This document shows, in pieces, positions 36,975-47,933 of a stretch of 64,000 nucleotides of DNA; position 1 is the first letter of the stretch; each line of letters starts with the position of its first letter. A model generated the notes under the pieces. That model searched no databases. It saw only the letters and a program-made list of their open reading frames with translations, and was not told the DNA's origin. The stretch comes from Ischnura elegans. Its lineage: Eukaryota; Arthropoda; Insecta; Odonata; Coenagrionidae. The stretch lies in the NCBI RefSeq assembly GCF_921293095.1, contig NC_060254.1, forward strand, positions 109,826,917-109,890,916. The letters run 5' to 3'. The position numbers were made by a program, and so were the translations under genes.

Positions 36975-38033
36975 TTAATGTAAAAACACCACAGCTATTA
37001 ATTAATTCGCGCCTTTAGTGAAATGAGTGTAGAATAGCCCGCGGTAAACGTGCATGGAGTCTCCCTCAACGGCGCAAAAGGTATCCAAAAATGACTTTGT
37101 GCATAAATCAACTGCTTTGCTCGGGATTTGATGGACGGAAGTTAAATTTCGTGCCTTGTTCGCGCTATTGCTGTGAATCAACAGTGTTAGATCTTTATTC
37201 ACGAAATAAAATGCGGTAAAAATGTTCATGATGAACCCGCTGAGGGGGCCGTGCGAATATGACGAACCATCTCTCCATGCTGCTGCTCCCTATCTTCCGT
37301 CTGTTCTCTCATCCCACAACCCCAACACAACTATTTGCGAAGATATCTGTCGAAAATGGATTTTTGTTGGTTTCTGATGATGAGTGTATAACAATTGAAA
37401 CACCTGTAGTACTCTGTTAATAAAATTGTGGGCAATACGATATCTTCGTTGATCATTATCTCCCCTGCGTCGCTATCCTTGATGTGCCGCAACACACAAA
37501 ACGCACTGTCTAAATTCCATCCGAGTATGAGTAGGTCTATCGTTCAAACATTGACACCAAATTTAATGCTGAAAATTTATTGAGAGAAAATATATTTTTC
37601 ACGAATCGGGCGAGTTAATTTAAAACATCTTCCGTGTCTTAGTATTTCTTTGACTTTATTTTGGTTCATAATTTACCATTTTTTGTGCAGAAAATCTGTA
37701 GCCTGTATTTAAGCACAAAATACTTCTGCAATTTTGCTACCAATTACTTGCGATACTTATATGAGAAATTGAGATTTATCCGTTGTAGTTTGAATTAAAC
37801 AGTTTACTCCACTGAAATTTTAACATGACAATTTTAAACATTGCAAGCCTCAGCTAACTTCAATTACACCTCCGTTAAAAATTTATGAAGACTGTTAGGT
37901 CCCCTAAAATTTTGGTAATTTAATTCCACTATCTTAAAGTACAGTATTTTTGTCTTGTTCCTTTAATTTTATCATACATTTAAGTGTTTTGTATGAATTT
38001 TCTCTCTTATTGTTTCAGGCTATACAGAGTTAT

Positions 38034-41000
38034 ATGAAGATGAATAATAATGGTGGAGGTGACAGCAATGAAAATCTTCTTCAGCCAGGACAACAAATCA
38101 CCCCCATAATTAGCATTGAATTAGCCAAAGACCTGGTGCAGAAACTGTTTGGCGTGAAGACTAAAGAGATACATGAACTTAATGCATATGATGACAAAAA
38201 TTTCCATGTGCTGGTAAGTAAGTAAGTAAAATGAATAATGCATTTAGTTTTTTAATCAAACTTTTCTATTCATTTCCTCATCACATATTTCTTACTTTCA
38301 TAACTTGCAGGCTGATGGTATTGAAAATCCTAACATAGTTAAGGGAGCTGAACATGGATATGTATTTAAAGTTATGAACTCTTTGGATTCTAAGAATGTA
38401 TCTTTAGTTGATGGGCAGAAAGAAATAATGCTCTTTCTTGGTAAGTAAAACATGATAAAATATTGGTGGAATAAATGATAAAAGTCATGCAGTCAAACAA
38501 AGTTAATACTTTCAACTATTTGAATTTTACAGTTAACCATGAGATAATGTGCCCAAAACCTGTGCCAACTTTGCAGAATGAATACCATTCGATTATCGAA
38601 CTACCAGTACCTGAAGGTAAGGAAATATTCCATTGGTGATGCAATCTAATTTTTTTACTATTATGTATTATTATTAATAAGGTAAAAAAGCTCATAAAGT
38701 TACAATAAAGCTAATTTTGATTTGTGACGTTCCATTTCTCAGTCGAGAGAATCATTTCAATAGCCAAGAATTCACTTTCAATTACAATACCTAATAATAA
38801 TTTGTCATGCTTCAATGACATTGGGACTAGGAAGTCCCTTCTTCCATCTAATCCCTCAGTGAGGATCTAACCCTTTAATCAGCATGTCAGAAGTGCTGTG
38901 CAGAAGGGCTTAGGCTTATCAATGATAAGATTTCAAATTTCATCAGCCAGCAAGTTATGAAAATAATTTTTATGGACACAATCTCAAAAAATTCTCTCAA
39001 AAAGAGAGTTTGGCATCTTTCTCTTTGGCATCAAAGTTTCCTCCAAGCGATTTTATTGCTATATCCGAACCCTAGCACCTTTAGTATTTAGATAGAGGTT
39101 TTATTTGAATGGATGCATTTTAAAAATGCTAAGCATGAATTTGGTATCAGACAGGTTAAGCTAGGAAATGATATTTTGAAAATTCATGTGTGAGGTACCT
39201 AGTTTACATGAATTTGCCTATCTTTGCTCTTTAAGCACAGAGCATATCCACTGTAAAAAGCTTACCACTGTCCACTTAAATATGCATTTCCATTTGCTCT
39301 CCTTCATAAACCCCTTTCAACTGGCTGTATTACTTGATGAAACTCCTACTTGATAATGCTAAATTAAAACTTACTGGCAATTTTCCACAAATATATATGT
39401 ATGTACTTAAATTTTATTTACATGACCAGTTTCAATACCTTTTGTATTATCATCAGGTGACCAAGATTTAATGATTTACTAATATTATAGAATTCCACAG
39501 TATGAAGCCTAAAGCATCTATGTATACTCCCACTTGAGCTAAATTTCAATGAGTAAAAGCAGAAAGTGATGTGATGAAATGGTAAATCAAACTTCATAGG
39601 TTGATGCGAGAGTGCAACGAAATTAAAAGGAACACACACATGAATGCAATTAATGCACCACAATCTCAAAACTTGTCTAATCACTCTGTGGTATCAGCAG
39701 TGCTGCTCACAGATTAGTTTTCAACTTTAATCACTATAGCTAGTTAAATTTGTGTGGATATGGATTTCACTGGGGCACTACTTATTTCTCAACCTGCATT
39801 TTGAATCACTCCTAGCTCCACCTGGACATCCACCTGGAAAACATCTTGTCAGACTTTTGGAATACCAGCCTGGAACTCTCTTTTGTAATGTTCCGTCTTC
39901 TCGAGAACTATTTATTGATGCTGGGATGTATGTAGCTAAATTGGACAATATCCTCAAGGTATCAGAAATGCAAGTACGGAAAAGGGCTGAAGTTTTTTAA
40001 ATTCATTGTGTGACAGTTTGTGTTTTCCTGATTTAGGATTTTAGCCATCCAGTCTATGCATCTCACAAATCTCTCTGGAGTCTATCCTCAGTGCCTGAAC
40101 TGAAAAAGTTTCTCTTTGCTGTGAAGAGTCTTGATGATAGAGAGATGGTTGGTCGAATAATTGATTGTTTTGAGAGGGAGGTGTCACCATCCATGGAATC
40201 TTTGGAGAAAGGTATGCATTTCAAATGTACAATCAGATAAGGTTGAAAAAGTATCAAATACCATATTCACCGTGCCCTCCCTCCCCCTAATGTATAGCAC
40301 TCCATTCACACCCTCTCGTCATCTCGTCGTGCATTTTTTGCACCCTCATGTCTCACACTTCCTCATTCCTTTTCCTCTCCATCCTTATCAACTTCTCCAT
40401 TCTTTTCCTTTTGTCTTGAGCACCTCCGCAGTCTATTGCGATAGAGTTTGAAAAGTAGAGATTATCCTTTTTATCTGTTGCCTACTTCTCGGGCTAATAG
40501 GGTGGTTTCCTATTATTTTTTTATTGCCTAAATCGAAAGATTATTACTCCTGGAGAACGTATTTCACGCTTTTAGATTTTTAAATGACGATATCTATTTT
40601 TCGCGATTAAATGAGAAGTGAAAATTTTCAAGCGCGCGAAAACGCGACGCGTATGAATGCCGGGAAATCTCTCCGTGTGACGTATTTCTGGTTCCCGCTG
40701 CCGCAAGTGAGGTGACCTTGAGGCGAGGCTTAGCGCTGATACGACGCAGGCTGCTAGCGGGTAGCTGAGTACCCTGCTGGCTGGTAGCGCTTGGCTTAAA
40801 TAAGGATTATTAATACCTTATCAAATGAAGAAAACTTTCCGACCTTAGCCAGTTTTAATAAGTGATTATTAAGACGTGTTTCCCTGAGCTCTGCGCCTCA
40901 TGCATGCAATGGTAACCTCAGACGATGTATAACTCCTATCTTCTCGTATAGAAACTAGGTCCCTGTGATGTCACGTGGAGTGGCATCACATGGGCGCCAA

Positions 41001-41672
41001 TGTGGCCCTTTTCAAATAAGGATAAAAATGGACCATTGCCTTTCGTTTTCTTTGATGAAGGAAACTACCCTATTGAAGTGAAAAATCTACAGCCATTTCC
41101 GTCTATGTCTTGTCCTTGAATTTAAAATTTCAGGCATGGTGCATGGAGACTTCAATGAGCAGAATATACTGTGTGCCCAAATGCCAGAGGGAGAATGGAG
41201 GGTTTCAGCTATATTGGACTTTGGAGACTCCCATTTTTCTTGTTACATTTTTGAACTGGCCATTGCTATGTGCTACATGATGCTTCAGTGTAAACATATG
41301 GATCAGCTTGAAGCGGGCGCATGCTTTTTGGCTGGATACACCTCTGTACGGCAACTTCCTGAATCAGAGATGAAAATTTTGAGGGTAATTCTTCAATCTA
41401 AGATAATTTTCTATTATTATTTTGTGTTGCAAAAGCTTACGAAAACTTTTCTCAACTATTTTTTTCAGACATGCATTGCAGCAAGATATGCTCAGAGCTT
41501 AATTTTAGGTGCTTATTCCTACTCACTTAATCCCACAAATGATTACGTGATGACCACAGCAAAATTGGGATGGAAGCAGCTGAAGCACTTTTGGGCCACA
41601 ACATCCGAATCACTCCACTCAGTGTGGGATAAGGAAATAAAGAATGTTGCAAATGAATCAGTTTCCAGGTGA
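38034..41672 (+). CDS. HYKK: Hydroxylysine kinase, complete seven-exon gene
   Basis: Phosphorylates 5-hydroxy-L-lysine, using GTP in the characterised enzyme, in the lysine/collagen breakdown route. An aminoglycoside-phosphotransferase-fold kinase (AGPHD1). Exons: 38034-38213, 38311-38440, 38533-38616, 39816-39958, 40037-40211, 41134-41384, 41469-41672. All junctions are GT-AG with compatible phases and give 388 aa, close to the vertebrate enzyme (about 373). Seen: N-lobe LNAYDDKNFHVL (50-60) and HGYVFKVMN; C-lobe catalytic HGDFNEQN at 241-248 (Asp243 base, Asn248 metal ligand) and LDFGD with Asp266. A splice acceptor (38018) precedes the first exon, so a 5'UTR exon exists upstream; ATGAAGATG offers two starts. 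An AATAAA lies at 42070-42075. A MITE sits in intron 5. No disruption seen. Confidence 0.93.
39410..39466 (-). repeat. Penelope-type hairpin motif in HYKK intron 3
   Basis: On the minus strand: CTGATGAT, an AATAC/GTATT hairpin with AAAA loop, then GAAACTGGTC and ATGTAAATAAA. Same layout as in the 13.9-kb hairpin element but with a different stem sequence. Probably a solo Penelope terminal-repeat remnant. Confidence 0.55.
40496..41074 (+). mobile_element. AATAGGGTGGTTTCC MITE, copy b, in HYKK intron 5 (579 bp)
   Basis: Same family and orientation as 29988-30645, with about 80 bp missing near the right end. Lies wholly within intron 5, ending 60 bp before the exon 6 acceptor, in the same strand sense as the gene. 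Confidence 0.85.
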
Positions 41673-42069
41673 TTGAATGCATTAAAAAAATCTATTCTGA
41701 AATTGTTTATGAAAATAGTTGATAGGAGGATAGTAATAGTACCTTTTTGTATAAATATTAGTCATTTCCATTTGATGGAGATGCTGTTACTTATGAATTT
41801 ATCCACCATCACTTGCGGATTAATCCATTTCATTTATGACACATTTTTCTTTTGCACTATTATGTCAAGTGAAAAAGAAAGGGTTTACAATATTCATCTG
41901 GATTCATTTTGATAGTTTTGACCGTCCTTTCATAGTTAAAAAAAAGTTATACCTTGAAGCAATAATTGTGATTAGTGTAAAAAGATGGATTTTTGGTAGG
42001 TTTTTTGTAAAATATGAAAACATTGTTATTCCTGTGTGATTTTGTAATATTTACAGCAATCTCTGTAGC

Positions 42070-42075
42070 AATAAA
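42070..42075 (+). terminator. Candidate HYKK polyadenylation signal
   Basis: AATAAA about 400 nt after the HYKK stop. An ATTAAA at 41681-41686 is an alternative but lies only 9 nt after the stop. Confidence 0.4.
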
Positions 42076-42467
42076 TTTGGCAATAATGATAAACCAACAA
42101 TTATATTCTATTTTAAGTTTAGTGGCAGAAAAAATTAACGCACAGCTCCTTGCCATCTAAAAGCAGCATATTCAGGATTTGGTCGCTTTCAGACACCAAA
42201 TCCAAATCGGCCATCTTCCAAAATTTTGCCTTCGTAATATTCTCATACAACCGGGAATTTAAAAATCTATGTGCCCCTTATACCTGGGAAGTTATCATAT
42301 CCGTCGCATTATGAGAACGCACAGAAGATCCAGCTCCGAATTCTTCCCCATATTCTCCGAAGTATGCTTTGCCCACGACTCACCTAAGAAAGGCGTTTAC
42401 TCTTGTCGTGACATCAGCCAACACAGCCAACATATTGGACATTGAGGCTGCCTTAGGGCACAATTGT

Positions 42468-42545
42468 TCCGGTGGTGTAGTGGGTAAAGTATCATGCAAC
42501 GATATCCAAGGTTCCACAGATCAAGTCTCAGTGATGGATGATTAG
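42468..42545 (+). repeat. Possible tRNA-derived SINE fragment
   Basis: TGGTGTAGTGGGTAAAG resembles an A box and agatcaagtctc a decayed B box at roughly tRNA spacing. Weak. Confidence 0.35.
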
Positions 42546-43044
42546 ATTCTGCACACACACTGTGGACATTTTTCTGATCTTAAAACTTCACAAAACCTGT
42601 CACGAGGTCCAGAAGATGTTGCATGGCTACTGAATTCTAATGCGCTTATTTATTTGCTGAAACTCAACTCCTCCTAAAAGTATACCAGGACTAGCCACAG
42701 TGATTACTTTACGGAGTCTCCCACATGCACAAATGTATGATCGAATCCCAGTCAAGGAGAATGATTTATTTATCTGCAGAATTTTGCATATTTCTAATCT
42801 AGCTATTTGGAAAAAAAACGATCCTTAAGAAACAAACGGCAAGGAAAAATTGTAAGAAATGGCAGGGTGACCATAAAACACTGCATGCCTTTTCTGGGGG
42901 GCAGAGACCCCCAACGAGTGAAAGCGAGAACAACTCAATAATCCAGCTCAGCAAACATCCAATGTAAAAACTCAAGTATAAAATAGTTACAATCCACATG
43001 AAGCAGTGATAAATAATTACTCAATGTAGCATGCGTAGCAAGGT

Positions 43045-43510
43045 TTTTGACGTCCGTGCCATTTCATCTCCATGACGACAGTTTCGCCGGCATTGCAGCT
43101 GGCGTCTTTAGGTTCAAAGTGTTTGTTGCAGGTTTTTGCCCGTCTCACATAGGCCTTGGTTTGGGCTAGGTGTGTTCTGATTGGTCCGTTTGGGTAAGAG
43201 TCTCTTCCAGGTGTTTTCGAGCAAATAGCTGTCCTCCCTGTTGAATGTGAATGTTTTTGCTATTTCGACAGCCTCTCGTATGAGTCAGGGAAAGTAATGC
43301 TTTTCTCTAGCGATGATTTTTGCATTTTCAAAGTCCACATTGTGTGTTGGTCCTCCCCATACGTGCTCGACAATGGCGGGATGGCGTAGAGAATCAAACA
43401 TTTCGAACCTGAAGATGCCAGCTGCAACGCCGGCAAAACTGTCGTCATGAAGATGAAACGACACAGAGGTCAACCCAAAAACCTTGCTAAGCATGCTGCA
43501 CCACCCCACG
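43045..43510 (-). pseudogene. Penelope-like element remnant, endonuclease C-terminus plus terminal repeats
   Basis: Minus strand 43395-43165 encodes EHVWGGPTHNVDFENAKI, then REKHYFP, an in-frame stop, REAVEIAKTFTFNREDSY and LENTWKRLLPK: the C-terminal part of a Penelope GIY-YIG region. On both sides lie inverse copies of a terminal repeat (43060-43110 minus; 43405-43500 plus) with CTGAAGAT, a GCCAGC/GCCGGC stem and (G/A)AAACTGTCGTC. Same layout as at 17.8 kb. Confidence 0.7.
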
Positions 43511-43979
43511 AAAGTCTCCATCAACAATTACTCAATGTAACCTGCTCAGCAGTAATTTAGAAGAAATCTCAGTGCGCATGCGACTTGGGATAGTGAGATC
43601 TGATAAGCAAGACTGATGGCTGAGCATATGGAAGGAGGCGAGCTCCAACAAAACACGGATTCAGTCGCAGCTATTTACGTATTCTCCATAGGTGTTTGTC
43701 TACAAAATAAGCCTTTATTTGAAATTTTAGCCCTCAGGCAAGAGTGGCAAATAATATGTTATTTTGAAAAAAAATTACGATGTAAGACCCTGATATGAGC
43801 AGTTAACTTTCCTGCATAGGACAAATTTGATCCCGAAAAGAAAGACACTTATAGGCCCAAAAATGTATCACATTTTTTTAACGCTCTGTACACGTATCCT
43901 GTGACGTAGATAAAAATCGAGTATGTTATGCGTTGCGGGTGTCTTGCCCACAAGGGGTTAAGACGAATGAATCAAATAG

Positions 43980-45390
43980 TAGTAGATTCCGGTAAATGTG
44001 TCCACCGGTTATTTGGGGCAGCCGCTTGGGCAGATCTTGGAGAACAGAACCCAATCGTAAAATATGCTAGAGTTTTCTCCACTTAACTGGGATTGCATGC
44101 CGCTTTATTGGGCCATGAGTCGGCGACATAGACTATACCTGCGATGAAATTAAAAATTTTTCATATCATAATATGTACTTTTTTTTAAAAACATTCTACT
44201 CTTTTAATTTAGTTGTATTTTTCACAAGGGTACATACCTATTTCTGCCTTATTCTCAAAGCTCCTGTAGTTATACTGTCCATGAGAGGATTCGGATTCAG
44301 TTTCCCGACCACGAGACCTCATTCAATGTAATGTTTTTTTTTTTAAAGAGGAGAGGACTCCTGTGACGGCAGTTTGGCTGTAGATGATAGAATAAACCTG
44401 GGATAATGATAAAGAAGTGGTGACACCCATGCTGAGGGTTCACGATACAACCGGGTACAAGCCAAATTATAGAGATTACTCGCCGATGTCGAGCAGACTG
44501 GTCGAGATAAACAATGTTGCTCACCTAGAGCTTTGTGTTTGTGACATCTTGCCCAAAATTCAACTGACTCGTGGTCTATCCCCTCTCCCACTTTCCACTA
44601 TATAACTGAGCTATCACCATTAGAAGATTATAACATTTCTTTTTTCCATCCCCATGTCAGCAGTTGTTGTATTCCCAGAAGTAATTTTTCTCTCCACTGA
44701 CAATTAGTCAACTTAGAACCAACAGTCTAAAACCAGTGTCTGCAGTGCGCATGTTTGGTGAGATTTATCTTCTGTTCTACGATCTAAGTGAACCCTCAAT
44801 AAGTTATATTGTTTTAGTGGTGAGAGTTCAATAACACTGCTTTTCTCGAGTAATATGCCACGTAAGGACCTTTTACTTGCTGAAAAAATTCCAATGCAGT
44901 TGTCAACATTCCAGCAGAACCTTAAAGTGAATTCAACTGGAAACAGCACCAAGTAACAAGCCATGAAGAGTTCGATAATATGGACTGCAATTTGGACTGC
45001 TATGGCACAAACGAAAACTGTGAAGATGATACTGTTGAAACTACATGTATTATGCAGGCACACGAGGTGAAGCTGAAGGCGAGGATAGAGATGAAATCGC
45101 ACCTAAGTGTAGCCGAGTGACATCTCAAGATGCAAGGAGGTTTGTTGAGGGGGTACGACTCTTCTTTATGCAAGAGGGCTATGAAGGCAGCCCAATGTAT
45201 TCATTGGATGTCTGCGCCGACTTTGTTCGTGCGACAAGGATGACGAGAATACAGCAGGGTACATTAGACAAATTCCTCAGACGAGGAGATAAGATTTAAA
45301 TGGTAAGTACTTGCAGGTTTATAAGTGAAAGAGATATTTAGGAATCACATATTCTTAACCAAGTAAACGTGAATATTTCTTTTATAGCAA
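43980..45390 (+). mobile_element. Tigger/pogo element, internally deleted, right end lost
   Basis: Left end AGTAGATTCCGGTAAAT matches the inverted repeat of the 47.9-50.7-kb element. The 5' region (43980-44780) parallels that element. The transposase frame starts at 44855 (MPRKDLLLAEKI) and jumps after about 15 codons to the C-terminal tail (44890-45300, ending SSDEEIRFK-like), so the HTH and DDE core are deleted. Similarity stops around 45390 and no right inverted repeat follows. Confidence 0.75.
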
Positions 45391-46370
45391 TTATAAAACA
45401 AATCTTTTGATGTCCTTATCACAAAATAACTTACAAAGAAGGTAGAAAAGACTGCTTTGCAACAAAAAAACTAAGTATGTATTTTTAGCCACGCACTACC
45501 ATTAATCAGTGGGTATTGGAATGCATCTATTGGAACTATCTTATTGATTCGATTCAAACAATGAAAGGAAATGATAGTTGGGTCTGCTGTGTACGGACTC
45601 CATTTTGTAGAAGTGTAACTTCCTCACATCCTTTGGCCCATCACTGTCTCACTGATGCTGAAACTGATTTCCTGAGAGGTCTTGGCAGTTAACATTGTTC
45701 TTGGATCATTCTCACCGTATCTCCCAAGACATCTGTTGAGGTGTTGCTTCGATTATACCTTGGCATATCTAGCGACATCAGCCATTAAATATGTATAAAA
45801 AATTAAGGACATTACATTACGCAAATGGCATTTGGTTGGGAAAATCCCAAGGTTTCAATTAAAATTTTGTATTAATTTCCAGAAAATGTATTCAATTTGG
45901 TCCTTAAAAAACACAAGTTGAAAATATAATCAAGAATCAGGTAGGGAAAAGCATAGTAATGCAATGATTACAGAAAGTGAGATTCAGGTGTGAACCTTTA
46001 ATAAGGGGTAACATTTGGTTGTCCTGAACTATTACACACAATTTCGGTTATCTACAATTAACTGTGAAAAAATAATATCACATAAGCATGACTAAAAACA
46101 ATAGCTCATAAGCATGACCTAAGGTAAACTAAGGAATTTCAGCCACAACAAATACATATATAATTCTGAGAAAAGGGAGAGACTTATCTCTCTGACTGAG
46201 GAAGTTTCACTACCAAAAATGTTCCTTTCCTCCACAAGAGAGCTTTTACTTGAATAATTGAATAACCTACAAAATCTTTCTATTTTTCCACTCCTAAAAA
46301 ACCCAATCATGTTTTGATGATGTGTAGCATTATTTTCAGTGAATTTCATTAAATCCTAAAATGCTTAAAT
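45391..46370. other. Intergenic, nothing recognised
   Basis: Short frames only. No repeat ends noticed. Confidence 0.45.
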
Positions 46371-47007
46371 CAGGGTTCCCACACACACAATCTAAATTAT
46401 AAAATTCACGGTTTTTCCAGGTTTTCACGGTCTAAATGTCTTCAAATTCACGGTTTGTAGATAAACCATTTTAGGCAGAAATATTGATCACATAACAATC
46501 ATTGGCTCACGTTCACTAAAAATTTAACAAACTCGACAGACACCGTGAATGCCAACGTAGCAATCAAAGCGGTATCTCTTCTGACGTCACATAACGTTTG
46601 CAAAATTCAGCTCTGGCGAATGGTTGTGAGTGAGAAAATGGTGAGACCACGGTGCCAGGGAAATTAAGAAGAGTCTGAATTTTTGCAAGTGTTCATGAAC
46701 ATTTTGGTTACCAGTCTTTGGTACAGGCTTAAGGTCAATGTGTCATCACGGCACACGGACAAATAATTGCGCTTCGAATATCCGTGTGCAGATGAATCCG
46801 TGGCCATGTCTGCGCGTGACTGACCTTGAAATATGATCGAAATATCCATTTTTATTTTAATACGTCAATCGTAGTTGTACGATCGTAAAATCAAGATTGA
46901 GATATTTTGAAGGTTTTATGATGAAATTCACGGCTATTTCCAGGTTTTTTCACGGTATACGAAATTCACGGCTTATTCATGGTTTTCAAGGTTGAGTGGG
47001 AACCCAG
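46371..47007. mobile_element. hAT-like MITE (637 bp)
   Basis: Ends CAGGGTTCCCACAC and, read from the right, CTGGGTTCCCACTC, typical of hAT families. TTAAAT directly abuts both ends (46365-46370, 47008-47013), possibly a decayed 8-bp duplication. Subterminal repeats of ttcacgg / ccgtgaa occur many times. Non-coding. Confidence 0.7.
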
Positions 47008-47420
47008 TTAAATGTAATCTAATGGTGCATTAATAGCATATTTAATCACTGTTAAACATCTTGAAATTTATTCAGTGTTGGATAATTTAATTATCACTGT
47101 TTCCTCTACCATTCCAATGACTCCGATATTATTAATATGTAGTTATCTAGTAAAATATAAATTACACACAAGCAGGCCACTTGGGAGAGTCCCCACAGTA
47201 GGGGGAAACATGAACCTTGGAATTCATGTCCACAGAGCAGAAATTTTATGTTTACTCCTTGAGCACGTCAAGAGGTATGCCCTCCCAGGAATATGCCTTC
47301 CCTGTCCAACCACAGAAGTTGTATGACGTGAAATAAAAAAAGGTAATGAGGAAACAACGCAATAGAAGCAAACAAAAGTAGCACTATAGGGTTTGGGAAC
47401 ATGAGATACACCTATGTATG

Positions 47421-47773
47421 CAGTGGCACCGACTCTATGGGGCCTGAGGGGGCCCGAGCCCCCTCAAAGATTCGTTTGGGGGGGCGGAGCCCCCTCAATA
47501 TTTCAAGAAAATAATTAAGTTATATTATGCTTTGTGAAATCACAAAAATATATTGGTAATTTTTATTTCCCATGTTTGACGATAGTTACCTTTTAAAATA
47601 AATTCAACAATGTGTTAAAACAAATAATTATAAGGTGAAGCAGGTTGACTGAATCAGGTGGTGTGAATCATGATAGTGTTTCGGTGCTACGACACACTTT
47701 GAATTTAACCTCTTCCCGGGGCAAGACCTCGGATATGGGCCCCCCCAATATTTTTTATGAGTCGTCGCCCCTG
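47421..47773. mobile_element. Small G-rich-ended MITE (353 bp)
   Basis: Ends CAGTGGCACCGACTC and, read from the right, CAGGGGCGACGACTC. G and C runs just inside (ggggcctgagggggccc, gggcccccccaa). Non-coding. Confidence 0.65.
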
Positions 47774-47933
47774 TATATATGTAATAACTTTAGTCGCAAT
47801 CCATGCAGTCGTACGGAAACACATGGTGACAGACAAATAGACTTCCTGTTTTACATACATGGATATGTGTAATTTCAAATTGGAATAACCAGCATGAGAG
47901 GAAAGGCCATCCTCTTCCATATACAGTAGATTC

